A stretch of DNA of 64,000 bases from Vibrio tubiashii ATCC 19109. Its GTDB lineage: Bacteria > Pseudomonadota > Gammaproteobacteria > Enterobacterales > Vibrionaceae. Location: assembly GCF_000772105.1 (NCBI RefSeq), contig NZ_CP009354.1, positions 3,100,001 through 3,164,000 on the forward strand, given 5' to 3'. Under the pieces are notes generated by a model that saw only the letters and a list, made by a program, of their open reading frames with translations, ran no database searches and was not told the DNA's origin. Shown piece after piece: positions 28,113 to 36,748 of this stretch. Made by a program: the position numbers and the translations under genes. How positions within the stretch are numbered: the first letter of the stretch is position 1; every line of letters begins with the position of its first letter.

Positions 28113-28610
28113 CTATTTGGCCGCTACTGCGGTGATGTACTCAACTTGGACTGGTTTAGTAAAGGCACCTGGGCGCAGCGCTTGAACTTCACACACAATA
28201 TCTTCCAGTTTCCACTGCTTCTCTAGCAATAGGTGAGCCGCAAAAAGCCCCGTACGACCTGAGCCACCCATACAGTGCATCGCTACTTTACCGCCGTTAT
28301 CAACGATTTTGTGCAGCTCCGAGCTAGCGGCTTGCCACTTAGCGGCAAACTCAGCACCTGGAGCGCAATCATCTTCAATCTCAATTTGGAACCACTGCAT
28401 ACCAAGTTGCTGCGCTTTAGCCCCAAGCTCAGAGACATCTTTACTTGCAAGCTCTGCATCGTCTAAAGCGGTCACAATCGCTTCTACGCCTTGCTCTTTT
28501 AACTGCGCAAGAGAAGCCTCTAGTTCAATGCCTTTAGTACCAGGACAAGGAGTAAGTACTAACGCACCATTTTCAACATCGAGCTGCCAGGTTGGATGTG
28601 TCATCGTCAT
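28113..28610 (-). CDS. Protein tyrosine / dual-specificity phosphatase-like protein in the ars operon
   Basis: A 165-residue protein of the CDKN3-like cysteine phosphatase type. The P-loop is HCMGGSGRTG (Cys113, Arg119), so it has both the CX5R motif and the GXGXXG element of true phosphatases. A possible general acid is the Asp in IEIEDDCAPG near residue 80. It lies between the arsenate-using GAPDH and arsJ on the same strand, implying co-expression. Arsenate reductases of the Acr2 type lack GXGXXG, so phosphatase activity is more likely than arsenate reduction. ATG 28610 is chosen; ATG 28604 is possible. The substrate is unknown. Confidence 0.8.
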   Translation of the reverse strand: MTMTHPTWQLDVENGALVLTPCPGTKGIELEASLAQLKEQGVEAIVTALDDAELASKDVSELGAKAQQLGMQWFQIEIEDDCAPGAEFAAKWQAASSELHKIVDNGGKVAMHCMGGSGRTGLFAAHLLLEKQWKLEDIVCEVQALRPGAFTKPVQVEYITAVAAK

Positions 28611-28678
28611 CAATCTCTTAAAAAATTTTTAAACCAATATTCAAAATAACTGGAGTTGCCGCTTCAGTATGAGGAGTA

Positions 28679-29680
28679 TTATGCCAAGCCAACGGTACGG
28701 ACTAACTCAGCCGTACGGGTTGCATAACCCATCTCGTTGTCATACCAAGCGTAGATTTTCACCATACGCTTACCCACCAACATGGTGGATAACGCATCAA
28801 CAATCGTAGAGCGTTGGTCACCTTTGTAGTCAATCGACACCAATGGGCGCTCTTCAAAGCCGAGAATGCCTTTCAGTTCACCTTGTGAAGCTTCTTTAAG
28901 TAACGCGTTCACCTCTTCTGCGGTGGTATCTTGCTTCACTTCAAAGATGATGTCGGTAAGAGAAGCGTTCGCCAGAGGTACACGTACAGCATGGCCGTTA
29001 ATGCGATTTTCGAGTTCTGGGAAAATCTCAACAATCGCTTTCGCACTGCCCGTCGTGGTTGGAATTAAGCTCATACCGCAAGCACGCGCACGACGCAGAT
29101 CTTTATGCGGCGCATCAAGAATGGTTTGTGTGTTAGTTAAATCATGAATAGTGGTGAACGAAGCGTTCTCAATACCTAGCTTCTCGTTGATGACTTTAAC
29201 AACCGGAGCGATACAGTTAGTGGTACAAGAGGCGGCAGTTACAATCTGGTGAACCGCTGGGTCGAATATCTCGTCATTTACGCCAACGACAATATTCGCG
29301 ATGCCTTGTTCTTTGACGGGTGCCGATACGACAACACGCTTAACACCTTGAGCTAGGTACTTGTTTAGGAATGAAGTTTTACGATGCACACCTGTCGCTT
29401 CAATCACTACGTCACAGCCAGACCAGTCAATCGCATCGATATCTTTCTCTTGCGTAGTATTGATAACCTGACCATTGATTAAGATTTGGTTGCCTTCGGC
29501 TTTCACTTCATGGTGCCAGCGGCCTTGTACTGAGTCGAACTCTAACAGGTGTGCGAGCGTCGCAGCATCACCCGCTACGTCATTAATCTGGACAAACTCT
29601 AGCTCTTGCCAATCAAAAGCCGCGCGAAGCGCTAAACGTCCGATGCGACCGAAACCGTTAATACCTACTTTAATTGCCAT
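28679..29680 (-). CDS. ArsJ-associated glyceraldehyde-3-phosphate dehydrogenase
   Basis: A 333-residue NAD-dependent GAPDH. The Rossmann motif is [15 protein letters not shown] and the catalytic Cys152 is in [11 protein letters not shown]; the active-site His lies downstream in the [13 protein letters not shown] block. In such operons the enzyme uses arsenate in place of phosphate to form 1-arseno-3-phosphoglycerate for export by ArsJ, which detoxifies arsenate without reduction. It is the second gene, 25 bases after arsR. It is distinct from a housekeeping gapA because of this context. Confidence 0.93.
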   Translation of the reverse strand: MAIKVGINGFGRIGRLALRAAFDWQELEFVQINDVAGDAATLAHLLEFDSVQGRWHHEVKAEGNQILINGQVINTTQEKDIDAIDWSGCDVVIEATGVHRKTSFLNKYLAQGVKRVVVSAPVKEQGIANIVVGVNDEIFDPAVHQIVTAASCTTNCIAPVVKVINEKLGIENASFTTIHDLTNTQTILDAPHKDLRRARACGMSLIPTTTGSAKAIVEIFPELENRINGHAVRVPLANASLTDIIFEVKQDTTAEEVNALLKEASQGELKGILGFEERPLVSIDYKGDQRSTIVDALSTMLVGKRMVKIYAWYDNEMGYATRTAELVRTVGLA

Positions 29681-29704
29681 AACTCTATCTCTTTTGTTAC
29701 TTAA

Positions 29705-30046
29705 TTACTGACAGCAAACAGGTCGAGCCTGAATTGCATGAAGTCGTTCAATATCTTGTTGGTACTCTGTTTTAAGGCAGTTAGAAGCAACAAGATCATC
29801 TATCAATTTTTTCATCCATCCCGGTAAATCAGCAGCTAAACGGTAGAACACCCACTGCCCCTGACGGACATCAACCAAAATGCCATTTGAGCGTAGCTGA
29901 GCCAGATGACGAGAAATTTTCGGTTGGCTCTCTTGCAGCGCTTCGGTCAATTCACCTACACACAAACACTCTTCGCGCATAATCAACATCAAGCAGCGAA
30001 CTCGGGTTTCATCAGACAACAACTTAAAGAATTGGTGAGGTAACAT
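29705..30046 (-). CDS. arsR: ArsR/SmtB-family arsenic-responsive repressor
   Basis: A 113-residue winged-helix repressor. The metalloid-binding motif ECLCVGEL (about residues 27-34) is close to the ELCVCDL of ArsR, and the recognition helix is in SQPKISRHLAQLRSNGIL. An extra Cys pair at the end (RPVCCQ) may add to As(III) binding. It heads the operon arsR-GAPDH-phosphatase-arsJ and presumably represses it until As(III) or Sb(III) binds. The AT-rich inverted repeats upstream are the probable operator. Confidence 0.93.
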   Translation of the reverse strand: MLPHQFFKLLSDETRVRCLMLIMREECLCVGELTEALQESQPKISRHLAQLRSNGILVDVRQGQWVFYRLAADLPGWMKKLIDDLVASNCLKTEYQQDIERLHAIQARPVCCQ

Positions 30047-30052
30047 AAAACA

Positions 30053-30078
30053 TACTCATATATGGATATGCGTATATA
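30053..30078 (-). promoter_or_regulatory. Candidate ArsR operator
   Basis: Overlapping inverted repeats CATATATGGATATG and ATATGCGTATAT lie directly before arsR, where ArsR-family operators usually sit. They are assigned by position and symmetry only. Confidence 0.4.
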
Positions 30079-30143
30079 TTTATTTAAAAATGAGCTTAGA
30101 TCAAGCCTGACATATGCATTGTCATAAAAGCTAAATAAAGGAG

Positions 30144-31382
30144 CTAAACGATGGTGTTGAGATCTTGGCTCCAGCGCTGAGCCTGAGAGATACGCGGCAT
30201 AACTTCATTGAGTGATAGATTCAACTGATCACACGCGGCTTCCATCCCCTGCCAGTCTGCGCTTTCGTAGCACTCTTCCAATCTGAGAAGGTCGCCAAAA
30301 GGACCTTGCCTCTCTAACAAAGCGACCTTGATTGCCGCCGCTAAAGGGAGTTGCTCCACCAAGTCTTTAAGGGACATATCCAACATAGAATCCAACAAAG
30401 ACAGTAACCCAATCAGGAAGGCTTGTTCGCGGAATTGGTTGAAAGGATTGTCATTCGCCATCAGCAAGAAAAACTGGGCTCGCTGCAGACATAAGGTATA
30501 GATTTCTTTCGGCTTGTTGGCGGAAACGAACGAGGCCACCGCTAAAGAGACGAAGATTTTAAGCTTATCTTGACCAAGGTATACCAAGGCCTGACGGAAA
30601 GAAGAGATAGGCACTTCAATGCGATTCGACATGGTATTAACGAAGCGCAGTAGCTTGTACGACAGCGCAACATCACGAGCGACAATTCGCTCAACCTTTT
30701 CAAAATCCACTTCCGGCTGACACACCTCTTTAAACAGCTCCATCGCGATGGCGTGTTGAGGGCTGACGTAGCGTTGGCGGACGAGTTGTGGTTTGCTGAA
30801 AAAGTAGCCCTGAAAAAAGCTGAAACCCGCTGAGCGCGTGGCAATAAACTCTTCCTCAGTTTCGACTCGCTCTGCGAGGAACTTACGCTTTACTCCCTTG
30901 GCTAAACGTTCCTTAACCAAAGCACAAGACTCTTCCAGCCCCGTCGCCATAATATCGATTTTGACTATTTGCACATAGGGCAGAAATCGTTCCCACTCTG
31001 GCTTATAAACAAAATCATCCAGTGCAATTAAGTAGCCATTAGCGTGAATCTGCTTGATTGCTGCAAACAACTCGTCATTGGGTGTGCAGGTTTCCAACAC
31101 TTCAACGACGATTTGTTCTTTAGGCAAAGAGAGAGGCAACAGACGCACTAAACTAGAGTGAGGAAAGTTGATAAAACAGCGTGAGGTCGCCAAGGCTGGA
31201 TTGGTGCCTATGGAAAGAAAGTTCTCAACAATCAGGCGGTATGTCGCCCGATTGGATTCAACATGCGCAGGGTATGCGTTGTTCTCACCGTCGCGAAAAA
31301 GCAACTCATACCCTAAGGTTTGCCGCTTGGCATTAAGTATAGGTTGGCGAGCCACATAGGTGTCTCTCATCCGTTTTTGCAT
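30144..31382 (-). CDS. EAL/HDOD signalling protein (YuxH-type)
   Basis: A 412-residue two-domain protein: an N-terminal EAL-like domain (about 1-200) and a C-terminal HDOD domain (about 205-400). The EAL signature is degenerate (GYELLFRDG in place of EALxR) and the later part reads IALDDF and VKIDIM, so c-di-GMP hydrolysis is doubtful. The HDOD part shows LLRFVNTMSNRIEVPISSFRQALVYLG split over two adjacent helices. Members of this type act as regulators that bind rather than break c-di-GMP. It is a single gene; the next minus-strand gene to the left is arsR. Confidence 0.85.
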   Translation of the reverse strand: MQKRMRDTYVARQPILNAKRQTLGYELLFRDGENNAYPAHVESNRATYRLIVENFLSIGTNPALATSRCFINFPHSSLVRLLPLSLPKEQIVVEVLETCTPNDELFAAIKQIHANGYLIALDDFVYKPEWERFLPYVQIVKIDIMATGLEESCALVKERLAKGVKRKFLAERVETEEEFIATRSAGFSFFQGYFFSKPQLVRQRYVSPQHAIAMELFKEVCQPEVDFEKVERIVARDVALSYKLLRFVNTMSNRIEVPISSFRQALVYLGQDKLKIFVSLAVASFVSANKPKEIYTLCLQRAQFFLLMANDNPFNQFREQAFLIGLLSLLDSMLDMSLKDLVEQLPLAAAIKVALLERQGPFGDLLRLEECYESADWQGMEAACDQLNLSLNEVMPRISQAQRWSQDLNTIV

Positions 31383-31391
31383 GATGGTGAA

Positions 31392-32009
31392 TTACGCCTT
31401 CGCTGCTGCCAATAAAGCACCACAACCCATAAACATAGAGCCAAAAACTTTGTTGATACGCGACATAATCTTATCTGAACGAATAAAACGTCCCATCTGC
31501 GCCGCAAGACTGGTGTAACCTAACATAACAAACGCATCAATGATCACGGTTGTCACTCCAAGCACGAGAAGCTGAGTTAACTGATCTTTTGCTGGGTCCA
31601 GAAACTGAGGGAACAGCGCGACCAAAAACACTATCGATTTAGGGTTAGTCAGATTGATCAGTACCGCTTTGCGCATCAAACTCATGCTCGATAGGTGCTG
31701 AGTCGCTTCCGTGGCTGCTAAGCTAGAGTGATCGCGCCACTTCTGAATACCAAGCCATACTAAGTAAGCGGCACCCACCCACTTAATCACACTAAAGGCG
31801 AATGCAGACTGAGCAACCAGAGCGCCAATCCCCGCGCCAACGAGCATAATATGGATAGTCAGACCTATCTGTAGACCGGCAATAGCCGCCAATGAGCGTC
31901 GCGTACCATAACTCAAGCCATTACTGATTGAGTTCACCGTACCAGACCCCGGAGCTAAGCTAAAAACAATCGCTGTGACTACATAAGCAAGCCAAACATG
32001 CATATCCAT
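31392..32009 (-). CDS. rhtB: RhtB/LysE-family amino acid exporter
   Basis: A 205-residue exporter with six membrane helices. The N-terminal VVTAIVFSLAPGSGTVNSIS is the family signature, and YLVWLGIQKWRDH and LINLTNPKSIVFLVALFPQFL are also conserved. In E. coli RhtB exports homoserine and homoserine lactone; the linkage to pldB and yigL is the same here, supporting RhtB rather than another LysE paralogue. It is divergent from pldB. Confidence 0.88.
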   Translation of the reverse strand: MDMHVWLAYVVTAIVFSLAPGSGTVNSISNGLSYGTRRSLAAIAGLQIGLTIHIMLVGAGIGALVAQSAFAFSVIKWVGAAYLVWLGIQKWRDHSSLAATEATQHLSSMSLMRKAVLINLTNPKSIVFLVALFPQFLDPAKDQLTQLLVLGVTTVIIDAFVMLGYTSLAAQMGRFIRSDKIMSRINKVFGSMFMGCGALLAAAKA

Positions 32010-32095
32010 CGTATTTCCCCTCGACTAAATGCAGCTAGAGACACATAATCTAAATCTGTCGCAAAAATGAAATCGTAATCAGGCGCTTAACAACC

Positions 32096-33082
32096 ATGAA
32101 TGATTCAAGCTTCAACATTACTCCTTCTTATACTCAAGAGTCCAATTTTGAGCAAGCAATCAATAGCAATATTGCTAAATTATGGGAGTCTAGAGAGGAA
32201 GACTATATAAAATCGTTCGACAAAACCGCTCTGTACTGGATTAAACTCAGCGCTCCAGAACACACCAAAGCAATTGTTGTGGTCAACGGACGCATTGAGT
32301 GCTGCGCAAAGTATCAAGAGCTGTTTTACGACCTGTTCCGCCAAGGTTACGATATTTATTCTTACGATCATCGCGGCCAAGGTTTGTCTGACCGCCTGAT
32401 TGAAGACAAGCAGATGGGCTATGTGGAAGAATTCGACGACTACGTCAAAGACTTAGACAAGTTGCTGCACCATTTCAATTTGGACCAATACCAAAAGCGT
32501 TATCTGTTGGGTCACTCCATGGGCGGCAATATTGCCACGCGCTACCTTCAAAGTTATGACTACCCATTTGATGCGGTTTCGCTCAGTGCGCCTATGTATG
32601 GCGTCGATCTCCCTTGGCACCTAAAACCGATTGCGACAATTTTAGGCCAGTTGTTAACGGCTATTTATCCCAAACCAACATTTGCTCCCGGCCAAGTGGC
32701 TTATTTTCCTAAACCGTTTGAAGGTAACTTTCTCAGCCAAAGTGATGTTCGCTATCACTGGTTCCGCGATCTCTATGAGCAACAACCTGAGCTCAAGATT
32801 GGCGGCGCAAGTACGCGTTGGGTATGGCAAGGGCTGATGGCCTGTAAACAATGTTATCTAATGACTCGCCACTTAAAAGTCCCTTTATTGGTCATGCAGG
32901 CAGGCGAAGATCAAATCGTGTCTAATCAAGCGCAAATCCAATTTATCAAGAAACTTGCTCGGACCAACACTCAGTGTGCCTTTAAAATAGTACATGGCGC
33001 GAAACATGAACTGTTGTTTGAAAAAGATGAGTATCGCAACCAAGCCCTAGATACCACCCTGACCTTTTTCGAGCAGTACTAA
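32096..33082 (+). CDS. pldB: Lysophospholipase L2 PldB
   Basis: An alpha/beta hydrolase of 328 residues that deacylates lysophospholipids at the inner membrane. The nucleophile elbow is LLGHSMGGNIATR (Ser141), the acid region LLVMQAGEDQIVSNQ, and the histidine GAKHELLFE. The oxyanion region YSYDHRGQGLSDR is typical of PldB and monoglyceride lipases. It is divergent from rhtB and followed by yigL, as in E. coli, but separated by a terminator. Confidence 0.94.
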   Translation: MNDSSFNITPSYTQESNFEQAINSNIAKLWESREEDYIKSFDKTALYWIKLSAPEHTKAIVVVNGRIECCAKYQELFYDLFRQGYDIYSYDHRGQGLSDRLIEDKQMGYVEEFDDYVKDLDKLLHHFNLDQYQKRYLLGHSMGGNIATRYLQSYDYPFDAVSLSAPMYGVDLPWHLKPIATILGQLLTAIYPKPTFAPGQVAYFPKPFEGNFLSQSDVRYHWFRDLYEQQPELKIGGASTRWVWQGLMACKQCYLMTRHLKVPLLVMQAGEDQIVSNQAQIQFIKKLARTNTQCAFKIVHGAKHELLFEKDEYRNQALDTTLTFFEQY

Positions 33083-33095
33083 AATAGGAAATACT

Positions 33096-33120
33096 AGAGG
33101 GTGATCTTTACCCTCTTTTT
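33096..33120 (+). terminator. Terminator after pldB
   Basis: AGAGGGT / ACCCTCT hairpin followed by TTTT. Confidence 0.75.
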
Positions 33121-33190
33121 CCCCTTTATGTTCAAGTAAACTGGGCCCTCTACCTTATTAGGTAATTCATGTTGTACATATGAGGGTGAT

Positions 33191-34018
33191 ATGACCGAAG
33201 CACGCAAAGATACTCCTTTTCACATTGTAGCCTCCGATCTCGATGGCACTTTACTCGCACCAAACCACCAGCTGAGCGAGTTTTCAAAACAAACCCTGAA
33301 AGCGCTGCATGAAAAAGGCTTCACCTTTGTCTTTGCCACGGGTCGTCACCATGTCGATGTTGCTGGTATCCGTGAGATCGCCGGTATTCCCGCTTATATG
33401 ATTACCTCTAATGGCGCGCGTGTTCATGACCAAAATGATCAACTGATGTACAGCAAGAATGTCCCTGAAGAATTAGTCCAGCCAGTGATCGATGTGATCA
33501 GCGAAGATCCAGGCATTTTTATCCACATGTATCAAAACGAAGATTGGTTACTCGATCGAGAAGATGAAATGCTAGCTAAATTCCACAGTGAATCTGGCTT
33601 TAGCTATAAACGCTTTAACGCAGCGTCAGCGCCAAATGATGGCATTGCGAAAATCTTCTTCACTCACCCAGATCAAGACCACGACCATCTTGTGACGTTC
33701 GAAAACAAACTACGTGAAAAGTTTGGTGATCAACTCAACATTGCTTTCTCAACACCTTGGTGCCTTGAAGTCATGGCTGCTGAAGTGTCAAAAGGCCACG
33801 CGCTTGAAGCCGTCGCAAAATCGTTAGATCTGAACCTAGAGAACTGTATCGCCTTTGGTGACGGGATGAATGATGCAGAGATGCTAGAAATGGCAGGAAA
33901 AGGGTTAGTGATGGGCACCTCGCACCATAAAGTGAAAGAAGCGCTACCAAACAATGAAGTGATTGGCAGCAATGAAGATGATGCTGTGGCTCACTACCTG
34001 CACGATAATCTTTTTTAA
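33191..34018 (+). CDS. yigL: Cof-type HAD phosphatase YigL
   Basis: A haloacid-dehalogenase phosphatase of 275 residues. Motif I is ASDLDGTLLAP, motif II is in FATGRH, and motif IV is AFGDGMNDAEMLEMAG. The cap domain fits the Cof (type IIB) subfamily. E. coli YigL dephosphorylates pyridoxal phosphate and sugar phosphates and protects against sugar-phosphate stress. Here it follows pldB as in E. coli. A terminator follows. Confidence 0.92.
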   Translation: MTEARKDTPFHIVASDLDGTLLAPNHQLSEFSKQTLKALHEKGFTFVFATGRHHVDVAGIREIAGIPAYMITSNGARVHDQNDQLMYSKNVPEELVQPVIDVISEDPGIFIHMYQNEDWLLDREDEMLAKFHSESGFSYKRFNAASAPNDGIAKIFFTHPDQDHDHLVTFENKLREKFGDQLNIAFSTPWCLEVMAAEVSKGHALEAVAKSLDLNLENCIAFGDGMNDAEMLEMAGKGLVMGTSHHKVKEALPNNEVIGSNEDDAVAHYLHDNLF

Positions 34019-34044
34019 ATAGCGGCTATCGCTATCAATTCAAT

Positions 34045-34070
34045 ACAGGCTGCATTGTGCAGCCTGTTTT
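34045..34070. terminator. Terminator after yigL
   Basis: ACAGGCTGCA / TGCAGCCTGT perfect inverted repeat with a TTG loop, then TTTT. Confidence 0.85.
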
Positions 34071-34080
34071 GTTATCGCAG

Positions 34081-34551
34081 TTATCTTTGGCTAGGCAATT
34101 TTTCTTTATCTAAAATCGCTGCCCACTCTTGCTCAGTGACTGGCATGATAGACAGCCGATTGCCCCTTTTCACCAACGGCATATTTTCTAGTTCTAGCAT
34201 CGCTTTCATCACAGACAATGGGATCAAACGTTCGGTCTTACGCACAAATTCGATATCAACCATAAACCAGCGTGGGTTATCCGGCGTTGATTTCGGGTCG
34301 TAATAGTCACTTTCAGGATCAAATGAGAAATGGTCGGGGTATGACTCCTTGACCACTTTCGCAATCCCTGCCACTCCCACTTTCTTACAAGATGAGTGAT
34401 AGATCAGCACCAAGTCACCGAGTTTGACCTGATCACGCATCATGTTACGCGCCTGATAATTACGTACTCCTTCCCAACATGAGGTGTTTTGTGTTCGGAG
34501 TGTGTCAATAGAAAAGGTGTCTGGTTCAGTTTTGAATAGCCAATATGCCAT
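34081..34551 (-). CDS. EVE domain-containing protein
   Basis: A 156-residue protein that is one EVE domain (thymocyte nuclear protein 1 / PUA-like fold): AYWLFKTEPDTFSIDTL at the start, WEGVRNYQARNMMRD, and VLIYHSSCKKVGVAGIAKVV. The fold binds modified bases in DNA or RNA. Its cellular role is not established; some EVE proteins pair with modification-dependent restriction, but no nuclease gene is next to this one. Confidence 0.88.
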   Translation of the reverse strand: MAYWLFKTEPDTFSIDTLRTQNTSCWEGVRNYQARNMMRDQVKLGDLVLIYHSSCKKVGVAGIAKVVKESYPDHFSFDPESDYYDPKSTPDNPRWFMVDIEFVRKTERLIPLSVMKAMLELENMPLVKRGNRLSIMPVTEQEWAAILDKEKLPSQR

Positions 34552-34589
34552 AATAGGCTCCGCCAGTTTCTTAATAGGGAAGATATAGC

Positions 34590-36122
34590 ATGAAGGCGCT
34601 CCGAAACCCAGCGGCTGTGATCATTTTACTCGCATTGCAAGCCTGTTCGACGTCAACGACCATCAAAGACAGCGAATCTAAACCCGTCGTGCAAGCGAGC
34701 TTAGACAAGCCTGACACAATAAAGCCTCAAACTTTTGTTATGCGCGGTGAAGTGGTGCTTGGCCATGAAGTGCGCTCTATTACACCTTGTGGTAGTAATC
34801 AACAGTATTGGCTCGATATCTCTGACGATCGCTTTCATCAAGCGCTAAAGTTAGTTCGCTCTCCTTATGCTCCTCTTTATGGTGAAGTTATCGGTCACCT
34901 TGAAACTGGCCAAGCGGATGGTTTTGTTGCTGACTACAGTGCACGCTTCGTTGTCGACTCTATTAACCTGCTTAGTGCAGAGAACCCAAAGCGTTGCGAT
35001 CAAGCGCTTAAACCGACGCGAGCTTTTGGTAATGAGCCCTTCTGGTCGATTGATTTCGCCAGCAACGCGCTGACTTTTCAGAAAATCGGTGAAGATAAAC
35101 GCCAGTTAGCGCTCTCAGGTAGCCGTATTGAATCTGATCGACGTCGTTACCAGTTTGAAGGCGGGTCACTAGAGCTCAACCAACGAAGCTGTGTTGATGG
35201 GATGAGCGATTCACTTTATGGCTGGAGTGCGACACTTGAGCTTGAAGGCAACAGCTACCAAGGATGTGCCACCCTGTCTAATCAAGACGTCACTCAGGAT
35301 TGGACTGGTCTCTATCAAGCGGCCTCAACCAAATCGAGCAACTTTAGCGTCGCATTAAAAATCTTTCCGGATCACTCAGCGACAACCACCTACAGCTACA
35401 CGACAGGAGAAGCGGATTCCGTTGAGAGTGGCTACTGGCAGCAGCTTAACAACGACCAGATTCAAGTAGTGATGACTCGTCATCAACAGCAAGCATTATT
35501 GTCAGAGCGAATCTTCACTCGTGATGGCTACCAACTAAGCGCTAGCCAAGAGAAGGTAGGTAGTCTTATCTATCCGATTGCCGATGGTGGATTGACTCTG
35601 TTTAAAGCTCAGCAAGACACGCAAAGTGCCACTTCGAAGGCGACTTCAAATCCGCAAGCCATCCCTTCTAGCGCTGAGTTCAACCCTAAAGTCGACAATG
35701 CCATACGTGAGTATTTTAAATCGGACAACATCGATCCAGCTGATACTAAGTACCGTTGGTTGGAGTACGATTTAAATGGCGATGGCAATAAAGAACTCTT
35801 GGTTCAACTGAACTGGTGTGGCTCTGGCGGCTGTACCGTACTGCTGTTTGAAAATCAGCAACAGCAATGGCAGTTTAACTCTCGCATTACTCTAGTAAGA
35901 ACACCGATTAACTTAGGTCTAGAGCAAACAAATGGCTGGCAAGATTTAATCCTATTTGTTAGCGGTGGTGGCGCAACACCGAACCAACACGTCTTAAAAT
36001 ATCAAGGTGACAGCTATCCGCTAAACCCAAGCTCTGCTCCCGTCGCTAACTACGATCAGATTAGCCCTGTCCAGTTGTTTTCTGACGGTCAAACACCTCA
36101 TCAGCAAGGCGTAGTAATGTGA
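34590..36122 (+). CDS. Composite lipoprotein with COG3650/NlpE-like regions
   Basis: A 510-residue outer-membrane-type lipoprotein with lipobox LALQAC (Cys19). The regions in order are an OB-like part near 45-125 (MRGEVVLGHEVRSITPCG); a COG3650-like part near 140-235 starting RAFGNEPFWSIDF; an NlpE-like part near 240-330 (DWTGLYQAAST ... VALKIFPDHSATTTYSY); a low-complexity linker; and a C-terminal domain near 365-510 with DLNGDGNKELLVQLNWC, resembling an EF-hand-like calcium loop. NlpE proteins sense envelope stress, so a stress-sensing role is possible, but no function is proven. Its stop overlaps the GTG start of the next gene. Confidence 0.75.
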   Translation: MKALRNPAAVIILLALQACSTSTTIKDSESKPVVQASLDKPDTIKPQTFVMRGEVVLGHEVRSITPCGSNQQYWLDISDDRFHQALKLVRSPYAPLYGEVIGHLETGQADGFVADYSARFVVDSINLLSAENPKRCDQALKPTRAFGNEPFWSIDFASNALTFQKIGEDKRQLALSGSRIESDRRRYQFEGGSLELNQRSCVDGMSDSLYGWSATLELEGNSYQGCATLSNQDVTQDWTGLYQAASTKSSNFSVALKIFPDHSATTTYSYTTGEADSVESGYWQQLNNDQIQVVMTRHQQQALLSERIFTRDGYQLSASQEKVGSLIYPIADGGLTLFKAQQDTQSATSKATSNPQAIPSSAEFNPKVDNAIREYFKSDNIDPADTKYRWLEYDLNGDGNKELLVQLNWCGSGGCTVLLFENQQQQWQFNSRITLVRTPINLGLEQTNGWQDLILFVSGGGATPNQHVLKYQGDSYPLNPSSAPVANYDQISPVQLFSDGQTPHQQGVVM

Positions 36123-36748
36123 GCCAAACTAAATCAACTGAGGGCAATCGCTGCCCTCAGTGCAAGTTGCAACATCAATGCGTATGCCACTACCTACCAA
36201 GCATCAAGACTCGCTTCCACCTTGCACTGGTAACCCATGAAAATGAAATTAACCGCGAGACCAATACTGGCCAGTGGTTAGAGAAAAGCCTGTCTGCGAC
36301 GAGCGTGCATATTTGGCAACGCACTCAGCCTTGTGACAAGTTAATGGCCTTAATACAAAGTGAAGATTATCAAGCCTACTTGCTGTTTCCTGATGACGGA
36401 AGTATTCCAGTGTCGCAGGCAATAGATGAGACAGCAGTGAGCGAGAAACGACCTTTGTTTATCATCCTTGACGGGACATGGCAGGAAGCGAAAAAGATGC
36501 TGCGTAAGAGTCCGTGGCTCAGGCTGCTACCTTTAGTGCATATAAACCCGACTCAAGCGTCAAGTTATCAATTACGTCGCAACCAAGAGCAAGGTCATTT
36601 ATGTACGTTAGAAGTTGGCTGCGAAGTGCTAAAGCAAGCTGAGCAAGTACAACAAGCAGAGCAACTCTTGCAGTTTTTTGACCGCTATATGCTGGCTTTC
36701 AAAGCCGACAAAAGCGGTCACGTTTTAAGGACTAAAACAAGCGACTAG
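36119..36748 (+). CDS. tapT: DTW domain protein (tRNA-uridine aminocarboxypropyltransferase)
   Basis: A 209-residue DTW-domain enzyme. It has a Cys motif CPQCKLQHQCVCHYLP near residues 12-27, RETNTGQWLEKSL, the DTW-type core ILDGTWQEAKKMLRKS and YQLRRNQEQGHLCTLE. Such enzymes use SAM to add the 3-amino-3-carboxypropyl group to uridine 47 of tRNA. The start is a GTG lying inside the preceding ATGTGA, implying translational coupling. Its 3' end overlaps the convergent FIST-GGDEF-EAL gene by 17 bases. The family is clear; the symbol is used by analogy with E. coli. Confidence 0.86.
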   Translation: MSQTKSTEGNRCPQCKLQHQCVCHYLPSIKTRFHLALVTHENEINRETNTGQWLEKSLSATSVHIWQRTQPCDKLMALIQSEDYQAYLLFPDDGSIPVSQAIDETAVSEKRPLFIILDGTWQEAKKMLRKSPWLRLLPLVHINPTQASSYQLRRNQEQGHLCTLEVGCEVLKQAEQVQQAEQLLQFFDRYMLAFKADKSGHVLRTKTSD

